From Pseudomonas sp. G2-4 (GTDB lineage Bacteria > Pseudomonadota > Gammaproteobacteria > Pseudomonadales > Pseudomonadaceae), in assembly GCF_030064125.1 (NCBI RefSeq), contig NZ_CP125957.1:3162001-3226000 (forward strand): a stretch of DNA of 64,000 bases. The letters are read 5' to 3'. The number at the start of each line of letters is the position of its first letter. Position 1 is the first letter of the stretch. The notes under the pieces are model-generated. The model did no database searches. It was given only the letters and a program-made list of their open reading frames with translations, and was not told the DNA's origin. A program made the translations under genes and the position numbers. Shown piece by piece: positions 27,659 to 37,187 of the stretch.

Positions 27659-27670
27659 GGATGTGACAGT

Positions 27671-27684
27671 AGAACGATCGTTCT
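27671..27684. promoter_or_regulatory. Perfect palindrome, putative TetR operator
   Basis: AGAACGATCGTTCT is a perfect 14-bp inverted repeat 13 bp ahead of the TetR start. Operators of this form are common for TetR regulators of small detoxification operons. It also lies 96 bp upstream of the divergent pssA start, so effects on pssA cannot be excluded. Confidence 0.65.
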
Positions 27685-27779
27685 TCTTGGTCAAATCTTT
27701 TTTCATGACGACGGGAAGACCCAACCTCGTCCATGGTGTAAGCTCATGCGTTCTTCGGAATCGACCTTTTGCGAGCCCT

Positions 27780-29123
27780 ATGCCGTCGCTCTTCAAACGC
27801 TCCCTGCTGCCCAAGCTGCGCAGCTTTGCACTGACCGCCGACGCCGTGACCATCCTCGATGGCGCAGCCGAGTTCCGCCGTAGCCTGCTGGAGAAAATCG
27901 CCCAGGCCACCCAGCGCATCTACATCGTCGCCCTGTACTTGCAAGAGGACGAGGCGGGCCAGGAAATCCTCGATGCCCTGCATACCGCCAAAGCGGCGCG
28001 TCCCGAACTGGATGTAGTCGTAGTGGTGGATTGGTTGCGGGCCCAGCGCGGGCTGATCGGCGCCAAGAAGCAGCCGGGCAACTCGGCCTGGTACCAGGAA
28101 CAGACGCGCACCCATGCCAGCGAAGTGCCGGTCTACGGCGTACCGGTGCAGACTCGCGAGCTGTTCGGCGTCCTGCACTTGAAAGGCTTCGTGATCGACG
28201 ACTGTGTGCTCTACAGCGGCGCGAGCCTGAATAACGTCTACCTGCACAAATTCGACAAGTACCGCTACGACCGCTACCACCTGTTGCAGAACGCGGCACT
28301 GGCCGATTCGATGCAGCACCTGGTGCAGCACGGCTTGATCACCTCCAAGGCGGTGCATCGCCTGGACCTGCCGAACCTGCCCAGCACCCGCAGCCTGCGC
28401 AATGACATCGGCGACCTGCGCAGTCGTCTCAAGCACGCGGCGTATGACACCAACGCCGGCAGCCTCGACAAAAGTGGTCTGTCGGTAAGTCCGTTGTTGG
28501 GCGTGGGCAAGAACAACACGCTGAGCCGGGTGATCGGCGAACTGATCGCCAGCAGCCGCCAACAACTGACCATCTGCACACCGTACTTCAACCTGCCTCT
28601 GGCCGTGACCCGCGAGATCAACCGCGCCTTGGCCCGTGGGGTCAGGATCGACATCATCGTCGGCGACAAGACCGCCAACGATTTCTACATTCCGCCGAGC
28701 GAGCCGTTCAAGATCATCGCCGCGCTGCCCTATCTCTACGAGATCAGCCTGCGGCGCTTCGCCAAGCGCCATCAACGCTACATCGACAGCGGGCAGTTGA
28801 ACCTGCACCTGTGGCGTGACGGTGACAACACCTATCACCTCAAGGGCATGTGGGTTGATGAGCGTTACACCTTGCTTACCGGCAACAACCTCAACCCACG
28901 GGCCTTTCGCCTGGACCTGGAAAACGCCCTGTTGCTGGACGACCCCAAGGGCGAGTTGCTGGCACCGCGTCAGGCCGAGCTTGAGCAGATCTACCGGCAC
29001 ACCCGCCGGATCGAACGCTACCTGGACCTCGAGACCCTGCCGGATTACCCCGCAGCAGTGAGCAAGTTCCTCAAGCGGGTCAGTCGGGTGCGGATAGAAC
29101 GGCTGCTTTACCGGATCCTGTGA
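27780..29123 (+). CDS. pssA: CDP-diacylglycerol--serine O-phosphatidyltransferase (PssA, phospholipase-D type)
   Basis: A 447-residue PssA of the E. coli kind (451 residues there). It makes phosphatidylserine, the precursor of phosphatidylethanolamine, at the membrane surface. Two HKD-type motifs are present: HLKGFVIDDCVLYSGASLN (about 131-149) and HLKGMWVDERYTLLTGNNLN (about 353-372). Other nearly invariant stretches are KIAQATQRIYIVALYLQ, RPELDVVVVVDWLRAQRG, DKTANDFYIPPSEPFKII and the end RIERLLYRIL. ATG 27780 gives the E. coli-like N-terminus (MPSLFKRS). The next gene begins at or just after its stop. Confidence 0.93.
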   Translation: MPSLFKRSLLPKLRSFALTADAVTILDGAAEFRRSLLEKIAQATQRIYIVALYLQEDEAGQEILDALHTAKAARPELDVVVVVDWLRAQRGLIGAKKQPGNSAWYQEQTRTHASEVPVYGVPVQTRELFGVLHLKGFVIDDCVLYSGASLNNVYLHKFDKYRYDRYHLLQNAALADSMQHLVQHGLITSKAVHRLDLPNLPSTRSLRNDIGDLRSRLKHAAYDTNAGSLDKSGLSVSPLLGVGKNNTLSRVIGELIASSRQQLTICTPYFNLPLAVTREINRALARGVRIDIIVGDKTANDFYIPPSEPFKIIAALPYLYEISLRRFAKRHQRYIDSGQLNLHLWRDGDNTYHLKGMWVDERYTLLTGNNLNPRAFRLDLENALLLDDPKGELLAPRQAELEQIYRHTRRIERYLDLETLPDYPAAVSKFLKRVSRVRIERLLYRIL

Positions 29124-29134
29124 AAACCCGCGCC

Positions 29135-30151
29135 ATGTCGGAAAAAGACACCATCTCCATCCAGTTGGTGCGAGAGGCGCTGCTGCAAAGCTGCGTCCCT
29201 GGAGCTGCCACTGAGGAGGTGCTGAGCAAGGTCGGCATCGACCCTGGGCTACTCGATGATCCCCTGGCGCGGGTGCCGGCCCATGCCTATGCGCGGCTCT
29301 GGCGTTTGTTGGCGCGGCGCCTGGATGACGAGTTTTTCGGCATGGACCCGCGCAAACTCAAGTCAGGCAGCCTGGCGTTTCTCTGTCAGTGCGCCATGGC
29401 CCAGCCCACGCTGGCGACCGGGTTGACGACGGGACTCGGGTTTCTGTCGCTGATGCTCGAACACCTGCCGGCCCAGTGGGCTCGCCAGCAGAGCCTGGCG
29501 GAAATCGTCCTGTTGGAAGACGATCACGCGCCACGGCGGGCCTTCACTTATTTCACCTATTGGATGATCGTTCATGGCGTGGCCTGCTGGCTGGCCGGGC
29601 GACGTATTCCCATTCTTGCCGTTGAATTGCGCTGCCCGGCGCCGGACTTCTGCGACGACTACCGGGTGATGTTCTCCCAGAACCTGCGTTTCGACCGGCC
29701 CCGCACGCGGATGATCTTCGCCGCCGACTGCCTGGACCTGCCCATCAGGCGCAGCCCCGAGGAGCTCAAGCGCTTCCTGGCCCAGGCGCCGGCCAACATC
29801 CTGGTCAAGTACCGCAACCCGCAAAGCCTCGCCAGCCGCATCAGGCACGACTTGCGCCAACTGCCTGCCGAGCAGTGGCCGGAAACCGAGACCCTGGCCC
29901 AGCAGCTGTGTGTTTCCGCTTCCACCCTGCGCCGACGCCTGGCGGAGGAGGGTCAGACCTATCAAGGCCTCAAGGACAGCGTGCGCAAGGAACTGGCGAT
30001 CGCCTGGCTCGCCGAGCCGTCCATCAGCTTCGTCGAGATTGCCTCGCGCCTGGGTTTCGCCGATGCCAGCTCCTTCTACAAAGCGTTTCGCAAGTGGTCC
30101 GGGTCGAATCCGGGGCATTACCGCAACCTGATTCTCAACAACCCCGACTGA
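29135..30151 (+). CDS. AraC-family regulator of the adjacent acyl-CoA catabolic operon (Arabinose_bd type)
   Basis: A 338-residue regulator. Residues about 20-200 form the Arabinose_bd-type effector domain found in OruR/ArgR-like AraC proteins (VGIDPGLLDDPLARVPAHAY, GLGFLSLMLEHLPAQWARQQ). The DNA-binding end has LAQQLCVSASTLRRRLAEEG and FVEIASRLGFADASSFYKAF, then KWSGSNPGHYR. ATG 29135 is used; a GTG at 29120 overlapping the pssA stop would add five residues. It precedes an acyl-CoA synthetase operon whose order matches that of P. aeruginosa PA2556-PA2552, where an AraC gene also adjoins, so local control of that operon is likely. Confidence 0.85.
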   Translation: MSEKDTISIQLVREALLQSCVPGAATEEVLSKVGIDPGLLDDPLARVPAHAYARLWRLLARRLDDEFFGMDPRKLKSGSLAFLCQCAMAQPTLATGLTTGLGFLSLMLEHLPAQWARQQSLAEIVLLEDDHAPRRAFTYFTYWMIVHGVACWLAGRRIPILAVELRCPAPDFCDDYRVMFSQNLRFDRPRTRMIFAADCLDLPIRRSPEELKRFLAQAPANILVKYRNPQSLASRIRHDLRQLPAEQWPETETLAQQLCVSASTLRRRLAEEGQTYQGLKDSVRKELAIAWLAEPSISFVEIASRLGFADASSFYKAFRKWSGSNPGHYRNLILNNPD

Positions 30152-30340
30152 GCCCATCTTCTGCGAAAATGTGCCTGACAGGCCACAAGGGGCTCGACAG
30201 ACAACACTTCCCCCGGACCATGGCCAAACCAGTCAAGCAACTTGATGGCTTTGACCATTGCCGCCGAAGCCCGTCGGCGCGAGTATTTGCCTGCTATTTA
30301 CGGTTCCCCAGCCAATAAAAAATACAGAGGGATTCTGGTC

Positions 30341-32005
30341 ATGCGCGATTATTCGTCCGCCACGGCGCAGTTCGATTACCAGCACAGCGTCAATGCCGCG
30401 TTGCACGGCTCACTTGAGGCACTCAACGCCTGCGTCGAGTGTTGTGACCGGCACGCGCTGCCGGGGCGCATAGCCCTGTTCTGGGAGGGCCGCGATGGCA
30501 GCGATGCCACCTGGACCTACCGGGAGCTGCAGGACAACGCCGCGCGCTTCGCCAATTTCCTGCTCGCCCAAGGCGTCGGCAAGGGCGACAAAGTAGCCGG
30601 CCTGCTGCCGCGCACCGCTGAACTGTTAATCGTGGTGCTCGCTACCTGGCGCATCGGAGCGGTGTATCAGCCGCTGTTCACCGCGTTCGGCCCCAAGGCC
30701 ATCGAGCATCGCCTCGCCAGCTCCGGGGCGCGGATTGTCGTCACCGATGGGGTTAATCGTCCCAAGCTCAACGAGGTTGCCGCTTGTCCCACCGTTGTCA
30801 CGGTTGGCGGCGAGAAAGGGCAGGGCATCGTTCGCGGCGACTTCAGCTTCTGGGCCGAAGTGGCCAACCATTCCAGCCAGTGCGAACCGGTGATGCTCAC
30901 TGGCGAAGACCCGTTTCTGCTGATGTTCACCTCCGGCACCACCGGGCCGGCCAAGGCGCTGTCGGTGCCGCTCAAGGCCATTGTCGCGTTCCAGAACTAC
31001 ACCCGTGATGCGGTAGACCTGCGTCCCGAAGACGCGTTCTGGAACGTGGCCGACCCGGGTTGGGCCTACGGTATCTATTTCGGCGTGACCGGGCCGTTGG
31101 CCATGGGGCATCCCATCACGTTCTACGATGGCCCGTTCACCCTGGAAAGCACCTGCCGGATCATCAATAAATACGGCATCACCAACCTCACGGGCTCGCC
31201 CACGGCCTATCGCCTGCTGATTGCCGGGGGCGAGCAGTTCGCCCGGTCGATCCAGGGCAAGCTGCGCATCGTCAGCAGCGCCGGCGAGCCGCTGAACCCG
31301 GAGGTGATCCGCTGGTTTGCCGACAACCTCAACGTAGTGATCCACGATCATTACGGTCAGACCGAACTGGGCATGGTGCTGTGCAACCACCACGGCCTGG
31401 AGCATCCGGTGCACGTGGGCGCGGCCGGTTTCGCCTCGCCTGGCCACCGGATCGTGGTGCTGGATGACAACCATCAGGAGCTGGGCGTCGCCCAGCCCGG
31501 CATCCTCGCGGTGGATCGCAGCCAGTCGCCCATGTGTTGGTTTGCCGGTTACGAAGGCGGGCCGACCAAGGCCTTCGTGGGTGACTACTACTTGAGCGGT
31601 GACACCGTGGAGCTGAACCCGGACGGCAGTATCAGCTTCGTGGGGCGCAGCGACGACGTGATCACCACCTCCGGCTACCGCGTCGGCCCGTTCGACGTCG
31701 AAAGCGCACTGATCGAACACCCGGCCGTGGTCGAAGCTGCGGTGATCGGCAAACCCGATCCGGAGCGCACCGAGCTGGTGAAGGCATTCGTGGTGCTCAG
31801 CGCCCAATACCGCGCCGCGCCGGAACTGGCCGAAGAGCTGCGCCAGCACGTGCGCAAACGCCTGGCGGCCCATGCGTATCCCCGTGAAATCGAATTTGTC
31901 AGCGATCTGCCGAAAACCCCAAGCGGCAAATTGCAGCGCTTTATCTTGCGCAACCAAGAGATCGCCAAGGCTCAAGAGGCCGCGGCGCAGAACGTTTCAG
32001 CTTGA
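30341..32005 (+). CDS. AMP-dependent acyl-CoA synthetase
   Basis: A 554-residue adenylate-forming enzyme that activates a carboxylic acid to its CoA thioester using ATP. Motifs are [16 protein letters not shown] (P-loop like, about 188-203), [10 protein letters not shown] near 343, [13 protein letters not shown] and [20 protein letters not shown] (about 430-450), and the catalytic lysine in [11 protein letters not shown] near 530. The overall pattern is that of short/medium-chain acetyl- or propionyl-CoA synthetase relatives. ATG 30341 follows AGAGGG. It opens an operon of beta-oxidation-like enzymes; a branched short-chain acid such as 2-methylbutyrate is a plausible substrate. Confidence 0.87.
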   Translation: MRDYSSATAQFDYQHSVNAALHGSLEALNACVECCDRHALPGRIALFWEGRDGSDATWTYRELQDNAARFANFLLAQGVGKGDKVAGLLPRTAELLIVVLATWRIGAVYQPLFTAFGPKAIEHRLASSGARIVVTDGVNRPKLNEVAACPTVVTVGGEKGQGIVRGDFSFWAEVANHSSQCEPVMLTGEDPFLLMFTSGTTGPAKALSVPLKAIVAFQNYTRDAVDLRPEDAFWNVADPGWAYGIYFGVTGPLAMGHPITFYDGPFTLESTCRIINKYGITNLTGSPTAYRLLIAGGEQFARSIQGKLRIVSSAGEPLNPEVIRWFADNLNVVIHDHYGQTELGMVLCNHHGLEHPVHVGAAGFASPGHRIVVLDDNHQELGVAQPGILAVDRSQSPMCWFAGYEGGPTKAFVGDYYLSGDTVELNPDGSISFVGRSDDVITTSGYRVGPFDVESALIEHPAVVEAAVIGKPDPERTELVKAFVVLSAQYRAAPELAEELRQHVRKRLAAHAYPREIEFVSDLPKTPSGKLQRFILRNQEIAKAQEAAAQNVSA

Positions 32006-32021
32006 ACCCAAGGAAACCATG

Positions 32022-32783
32022 ATGCAGATCGACAACAAGATTTTCCTCGTCAGCGGCGGCGCGTCCGGCCTCGGTGCGGCGACCGGCGAGATGCTGGTCA
32101 AGGCCGGCGCCAAGGTGATGCTGGTGGACCTCAATGCCGAAGCCGTGGCGGCCCAGGCGCAGAAGCTTGGCTGCCACAGCGTGGTGGCCGACATCAGTAA
32201 CGAGGCGGCCGCTGAAGCGGCGGTCAAGGCCACGGTCGCGGCCTTCGGTGGTCTCAATGGCCTGGTGAACTGCGCGGGCATCGTGCGCGGCGAGAAAATT
32301 CTCGGCAAGAACGGCCCGCACGCCTTGGCCAGTTTCAGCCAAGTGATCAACGTCAACCTGATCGGCAGTTTCAACCTGTTGCGTCTGGCGGCAGCGGCCA
32401 TCGCCGAAACCGAGGCCAATGCCGACGGCGAACGTGGCGTTATTATCAACACCGCGTCCGTGGCGGCCTTTGACGGCCAGATCGGTCAGGCGGCCTATGC
32501 GGCGTCCAAGGGCGCCATCGCCAGTCTGACCCTGCCGGCCGCACGGGAACTGGCGCGCTTCGGCATCCGCGTGATGACCATCGCCCCGGGGATTTTCGAA
32601 ACCCCGATGATGGCCGGCATGACGCCCGAAGTACGCGACTCCCTGGCCGCCGGGGTGCCTTTTCCGCCACGCCTTGGAAAACCCGTCGAGTACGCGGCGC
32701 TGGTCAGGCATATCATTGAAAACAGCATGCTCAACGGCGAGGTGATCCGTCTCGACGGTGCCTTGCGCATGGCGGCCAAGTAG
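32022..32783 (+). CDS. SDR dehydrogenase, probable 3-hydroxy-2-methylbutyryl-CoA dehydrogenase (HSD10-like)
   Basis: A 253-residue short-chain dehydrogenase resembling type II 3-hydroxyacyl-CoA dehydrogenase (HSD17B10). It has [20 protein letters not shown] at the N-terminus, [11 protein letters not shown] near 80, the insertion [40 protein letters not shown] with the catalytic Tyr-x-x-x-Lys (AYAASKG) near 158, and the family ending [25 protein letters not shown] precedes two adjacent ATGs; spacing favours 32022. Between the synthetase and thiolase genes it would oxidise the 3-hydroxy group in isoleucine-type catabolism. Confidence 0.86.
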   Translation: MQIDNKIFLVSGGASGLGAATGEMLVKAGAKVMLVDLNAEAVAAQAQKLGCHSVVADISNEAAAEAAVKATVAAFGGLNGLVNCAGIVRGEKILGKNGPHALASFSQVINVNLIGSFNLLRLAAAAIAETEANADGERGVIINTASVAAFDGQIGQAAYAASKGAIASLTLPAARELARFGIRVMTIAPGIFETPMMAGMTPEVRDSLAAGVPFPPRLGKPVEYAALVRHIIENSMLNGEVIRLDGALRMAAK

Positions 32784-32794
32784 GAGGAGTAATC

Positions 32795-33982
32795 ATGTCC
32801 AACGATCCGATTGTCATCGTCAGCGCCGTCCGCACCCCCATGGGCGGCTTTCAAGGTGAATTGAAAAGCCTCAGCGCCCCGCAACTGGGGGCCGCTGCCA
32901 TTAAAGCCGCCGTGGAACGTGCCGGCATTGCACCCGCTGCGGTTGAAGAAGTGCTGTTCGGTTGCGTACTCGCGGCTGGCCTGGGTCAGGCCCCGGCCCG
33001 TCAGGCGGCGCTGGGGGCCGGGCTCGACAAGTCGACCCGTTGCACCACGCTCAACAAGATGTGCGGCTCGGGCATGGAAGCGGCGATCCTCGCCCATGAC
33101 ATGCTGATCGCCGGCAGCGCCGACGTAGTGGTGGCTGGCGGCATGGAAAGCATGTCCAACGCGCCATACCTGCTTGATCGCGCCCGTAGCGGCTACCGCA
33201 TGGGCCACGGCAAGGTGCTGGACCACATGTTCCTCGACGGCCTCGAAGACGCCTACGACAAGGGCCGTCTGATGGGCACCTTTGCCGAGGACTGCGCCGA
33301 AGCCAACGGTTTGAGCCGTGAAGCCCAGGATGCCTTTGCCATCGCGTCAACGACCCGTGCCCAGCAAGCGATCAAGGACGGCAGTTTCGAGGCCGAGATC
33401 GTGCCGCTGACGGTCACCGTCGGCAAAGAGCAGGTACTGATCCGCCATGACGAACAGCCGCCCAAGGCGCGGATCGACAAGATCCCTTCGCTCAAGGCGG
33501 CGTTCCGTGACGGTGGCACTGTAACAGCGGCCAACGCCAGTTCCATTTCCGACGGCGCGGCGGCCCTGGTGCTGATGCGCCAGAGCCAGGCGCAGCAGCG
33601 AGGCTTGAAGCCCTTGGCGGTGATTCACGCTCACGCGGCGTTTGCCGATACCCCAAGCCTGTTTCCGACGGCGCCGATTGGCGCGGTGAAAAAACTGCTG
33701 CAAAAAACCGGCTGGTCGCTGGATGAAGTGGATCTGTTCGAAGTCAACGAAGCCTTTGCCGTGGTGGGCTTGGTCGCCATGCAACAGCTGGACATTCCCC
33801 ATGAAAAGATCAATGTCCACGGTGGCGCTTGCGCCCTGGGCCATCCCATCGGTGCATCCGGCGCGCGGATCCTGGTGACATTACTTTCGGCCCTGCGCCA
33901 GAAAGGCCTCAAGCGCGGCGTCGCGGCGATTTGCATCGGTGGCGGCGAAGCCACGGCCATGGCCGTCGAATGCCTGTATTAA
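32795..33982 (+). CDS. Acetyl-CoA acetyltransferase (thiolase)
   Basis: A 395-residue thiolase. The acyl-accepting cysteine is Cys90 in TLNKMCGSGM; the C-terminal His is in GGACALGHPIGASGARILVT and the second Cys in AICIGGGEATAMAVE. The NEAFAVVGLVA motif is also present. GGAGGAG lies just ahead of the ATG. In this operon it would cleave 2-methylacetoacetyl-CoA to acetyl-CoA and propionyl-CoA, although the sequence alone does not separate it from acetoacetyl-CoA thiolase. Confidence 0.92.
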   Translation: MSNDPIVIVSAVRTPMGGFQGELKSLSAPQLGAAAIKAAVERAGIAPAAVEEVLFGCVLAAGLGQAPARQAALGAGLDKSTRCTTLNKMCGSGMEAAILAHDMLIAGSADVVVAGGMESMSNAPYLLDRARSGYRMGHGKVLDHMFLDGLEDAYDKGRLMGTFAEDCAEANGLSREAQDAFAIASTTRAQQAIKDGSFEAEIVPLTVTVGKEQVLIRHDEQPPKARIDKIPSLKAAFRDGGTVTAANASSISDGAAALVLMRQSQAQQRGLKPLAVIHAHAAFADTPSLFPTAPIGAVKKLLQKTGWSLDEVDLFEVNEAFAVVGLVAMQQLDIPHEKINVHGGACALGHPIGASGARILVTLLSALRQKGLKRGVAAICIGGGEATAMAVECLY

Positions 33983-33991
33983 GGAATCACC

Positions 33992-35119
33992 ATGCTCCCG
34001 ACTGAAGAACAGACGCAAATCCGCGACATGGCCCGGGACTTCGCCCAGGAACGCTTGAAACCGTTCGCCGCCGAATGGGACCGTGAGCACCGCTTCCCCA
34101 AAGAAGCCATCGGCGAGATGGCCGAGTTGGGCTTCTTCGGCATGCTCGTGCCGGAGCAGTGGGGCGGTTGCGACACCGGTTACCTGGCCTATGCCATGAC
34201 CCTGGAAGAAATCGCCGCTGGCGACGGAGCATGCTCGACGATCATGAGCGTGCACAATTCGGTGGGCTGCGTGCCGATCCTCAAGTACGGCAACGACGAT
34301 CAGAAAGCGCGTTTCCTCACGCCGCTGGCCAGCGGCGCGATGCTCGGCGCCTTTGCCTTGACCGAGCCCCAGGCCGGTTCCGACGCCAGTGGTCTGAAGA
34401 CCCGTGCCAAGCTGAATGGCGACCACTACGTGCTCAACGGCTGCAAACAGTTCATCACGTCGGGGCAGAATGCCGGGCTGGTGATCGTGTTCGCGGTGAC
34501 CGACCCGAGCGCTGGCAAGCGCGGCATCAGTGCGTTCATCGTGCCGACCGATTCGCCGGGTTATACCGTGGCGCGGGTCGAAGACAAGCTCGGCCAGCAC
34601 GCCTCCGACACCTGCCAGATTCTCTTCGAGGACGTGACGGTGCCGGTGGGCAATCGCCTGGGCGAGGAGGGCGAGGGCTACAAGATCGCCCTGGCCAACC
34701 TGGAAGGCGGGCGGGTCGGCATCGCTGCGCAGTCGGTGGGCATGGCCCGCGCGGCGTTCGAGGCTGCCCGCGACTATGCCCGGGAACGCCAGAGTTTCGG
34801 CAAACCGATCATCGAACACCAGGCCGTGGCGTTCCGCCTGGCGGACATGGCCACCCAGATCGCCGTGGCCCGGCAAATGGTGCATTACGCCGCCGCCCTG
34901 CGGGACAACGGTCAACCGGCGTTGGTGGAAGCCTCCATGGCCAAGCTGTTCGCCTCGGAAATGGCCGAAAAAGTCTGCTCCATGGCGTTGCAAACCCTGG
35001 GCGGTTACGGTTACCTCAACGACTTCCCGCTGGAGCGCATCTACCGCGACGTGCGGGTCTGCCAGATCTACGAAGGCACCAGCGACATTCAGCGCATGGT
35101 CATTTCGCGCAATCTTTGA
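33992..35119 (+). CDS. Acyl-CoA dehydrogenase, probable 2-methylbutyryl/short-branched-chain type
   Basis: A 375-residue FAD-dependent acyl-CoA dehydrogenase. Features include [19 protein letters not shown] for flavin and substrate contact (about 124-142), [40 protein letters not shown], and the C-terminal region [16 protein letters not shown] with the catalytic-base-type glutamate near residue 364. AAGGA precedes the ATG 9 bp after the thiolase. It corresponds in order to P. aeruginosa PA2552 and should introduce the 2,3 double bond of a short acyl-CoA. Confidence 0.88.
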   Translation: MLPTEEQTQIRDMARDFAQERLKPFAAEWDREHRFPKEAIGEMAELGFFGMLVPEQWGGCDTGYLAYAMTLEEIAAGDGACSTIMSVHNSVGCVPILKYGNDDQKARFLTPLASGAMLGAFALTEPQAGSDASGLKTRAKLNGDHYVLNGCKQFITSGQNAGLVIVFAVTDPSAGKRGISAFIVPTDSPGYTVARVEDKLGQHASDTCQILFEDVTVPVGNRLGEEGEGYKIALANLEGGRVGIAAQSVGMARAAFEAARDYARERQSFGKPIIEHQAVAFRLADMATQIAVARQMVHYAAALRDNGQPALVEASMAKLFASEMAEKVCSMALQTLGGYGYLNDFPLERIYRDVRVCQIYEGTSDIQRMVISRNL

Positions 35120-35132
35120 ACAGGAGTCCTGC

Positions 35133-35906
35133 ATGAGCTACGAAACGATTTTATTGGAGATCAAGGACCGCGTCGGCCTGATCACCCTCAACCGTCCCCA
35201 GGCGTTGAATGCCTTGAATGCGCAGATCGTCAGCGAGTTGAACCAGGCGCTGGACCTTCTGGAAGCGGATCCGAAGATTGGTTGCATCGTGCTGACCGGC
35301 TCGAAAAAAGCCTTCGCCGCCGGCGCCGACATCAAGGAAATGGCTGACCTGACTTACCCGCAGATCTACCTGGATGATCTGTTCAGCGACAGCGACCGCG
35401 TGGCCAACCGCCGCAAGCCGATCATCGCGGCGGTGAACGGGTTTGCCTTGGGCGGCGGTTGTGAATTGGCCTTGATGTGCGACTTCATCCTGGCGGGCGA
35501 CAACGCCAAGTTCGGCCAGCCGGAAATCAACCTCGGCGTGCTGCCGGGCATGGGCGGCACCCAGCGCCTGACCCGGGCGGTGGGCAAGGCCAAGGCCATG
35601 GAAATGTGCCTGACCGGGCGCTTTATCGATGCGGTGGAAGCCGAGCGCTGCGGTATCGTGGCGCGGATCGTACCGGCCGATGAACTGCTGGATGAGGCAC
35701 TGAAAACCGCTGCGTTGATCGCCTCCAAGTCAGTGCCCATCAGCATGATGGTCAAGGAAAGCGTCAATCGCGCCTTTGAAGTCAGCCTGTCCGAAGGCGT
35801 GCGTTTCGAGCGCCGGGTCTTCCACGCGGCGTTTGCCACGCAGGATCAGAAGGAAGGCATGGCGGCATTCGTGGCCAAGCGCGCGGCGGAGTTTCAGGAC
35901 AAATAA
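35133..35906 (+). CDS. Enoyl-CoA hydratase
   Basis: A 257-residue crotonase. The oxyanion-hole segments are [11 protein letters not shown] (near residue 62-72) and [14 protein letters not shown] (near 107-120). The two catalytic glutamates of the family are present: one in GGGCEL and one in [19 protein letters not shown]. The ATG follows AGGAG. Ending the operon, it supplies hydration of the enoyl-CoA (tiglyl-CoA if the pathway is isoleucine), completing synthetase, dehydrogenase, hydratase, hydroxyacyl dehydrogenase and thiolase in one unit. Confidence 0.9.
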   Translation: MSYETILLEIKDRVGLITLNRPQALNALNAQIVSELNQALDLLEADPKIGCIVLTGSKKAFAAGADIKEMADLTYPQIYLDDLFSDSDRVANRRKPIIAAVNGFALGGGCELALMCDFILAGDNAKFGQPEINLGVLPGMGGTQRLTRAVGKAKAMEMCLTGRFIDAVEAERCGIVARIVPADELLDEALKTAALIASKSVPISMMVKESVNRAFEVSLSEGVRFERRVFHAAFATQDQKEGMAAFVAKRAAEFQDK

Positions 35907-35926
35907 GGCGGTGTCTTCATTGACGC

Positions 35927-36020
35927 CATCGCGAGCAAGCTCGCTCCCACATTGGATCGTTGATGTACGCGGCATTTGCGTACACCTCCGAGCCCTGTGG
36001 GAGCGAGCTTGCTCGCGATG
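35927..36020. repeat. REPIN of the second REP family
   Basis: Two inverted copies, CATCGCGAGCAAGCTCGCTC(CCAC) on the left and (TGTG)GGAGCGAGCTTGCTCGCGATG on the right, separated by about 45 bp. This is a different family from the one at 3247-3338. It fills the gap between two convergent genes and may stop transcription from both sides. Confidence 0.85.
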
Positions 36021-36032
36021 CTTTTCCAGCCC

Positions 36033-37184
36033 TCACACCAGGTAGTGTTTCAACTCCCGGGCAATCACCATCCGCTGGATCTCGCTGGACCCTTCATAGA
36101 TCTGGGTAATCCGCGCGTCGCGATAGTAGCGTTCCACCGGGTAATCCTCGAGATACCCGTACCCACCATGAATCTGTATCGCCGAGGAACAGATCTTCTC
36201 GGCCATTTCCGAGGCGAACAGCTTGGCCTGGGACGCTTCCGACAGGCACGGTTTACCGGCGCTGCGTAACCGTGCGGCATGCAGGATCAACAGGCGGGTA
36301 GCGTTCAGGCGGGTGTGCATGTCGGCCAGCAGGTTGGCGATGCTCTGGTGCTCGATGATCGGTTTATCGAACTGCACCCGATCCCTCGAGTAGGCCAGCG
36401 CAGCTTCAAACGCGGCACGCGCGATGCCCAGTGCTTGGGCGGCGATGCCGATGCGGCCGCCTTCGAGGTTGGACAGGGCGATCGCCAGGCCTTTGCCACG
36501 CGCGCCCAACAGGTTAGCCTCGGGGATGGTGCAGTTGCTCAAGGTGACGGCGCAGGTATCCGAGGCACGAATGCCCATTTTGTGTTCGGTGCGATCGACA
36601 ATGAAACCGGGCGTTTCGGTGGGCACCAGGAACGCCGAGATGCCTTTCTTGCCCAGCTCAGGGTCCGTCACGGCAAAGACAATTGCCAGTTTCGCGCGCT
36701 TGCCGTTGCTGACGAATTGCTTGGCGCCGTTGATGACCCATTGACCGTCACGCAGTTCGGCGCGGGTGCGCAGGTTATGGGCCTCGGAGCCGGCCTGGGG
36801 TTCGGTCAGGCAGAAGCAGCCGATGGCCTGGCCGCTGGCTAGATCGGCCAGCCACGTCTGTTTCTGCTCGTCGGTGCCGTAGTTGAGGACGGGGCCGCAA
36901 CCCACCGAGTTGTGGATGCTCATCAGCGCCCCGGTGGCGCCATCGCCCGCGGAGATTTCTTCCACCGCCAGGGCGTAGGCCACGTAGTCGACATAGGTGC
37001 CGCCCCATTCTTCGGGCACAACCATGCCCAGCAAGCCCAATTCGCCCATCTTCGCCACCAGGCCATCGTCGATCCAGCCGGCCTTTTCCCATGCCTGGGC
37101 ATGGGGCGCGATTTCGCCACGGGCAAAATCCCGGGCCATGTCGCGGATCATCACTTGTTCTTCGGTCAGTTCAAGATCGTGCAT
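36033..37184 (-). CDS. Acyl-CoA dehydrogenase, probable isobutyryl-CoA dehydrogenase
   Basis: A 383-residue acyl-CoA dehydrogenase, distinct from the one at 33992. It shows [20 protein letters not shown] (about 126-145), [59 protein letters not shown] and [20 protein letters not shown] with the glutamate near residue 370. It begins 3 bp after the hydrolase gene, so the two are one transcript. Pairing with a 3-hydroxyisobutyryl-CoA hydrolase points to valine degradation; the substrate is inferred. Confidence 0.87.
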   Translation of the reverse strand: MHDLELTEEQVMIRDMARDFARGEIAPHAQAWEKAGWIDDGLVAKMGELGLLGMVVPEEWGGTYVDYVAYALAVEEISAGDGATGALMSIHNSVGCGPVLNYGTDEQKQTWLADLASGQAIGCFCLTEPQAGSEAHNLRTRAELRDGQWVINGAKQFVSNGKRAKLAIVFAVTDPELGKKGISAFLVPTETPGFIVDRTEHKMGIRASDTCAVTLSNCTIPEANLLGARGKGLAIALSNLEGGRIGIAAQALGIARAAFEAALAYSRDRVQFDKPIIEHQSIANLLADMHTRLNATRLLILHAARLRSAGKPCLSEASQAKLFASEMAEKICSSAIQIHGGYGYLEDYPVERYYRDARITQIYEGSSEIQRMVIARELKHYLV

Positions 37185-37187
37185 GGC

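Noticed and set aside
27744..29000. Minus-strand open frame covering pssA
   Set aside because: pssA matches its family nearly end to end, so the opposite frame is not a gene.
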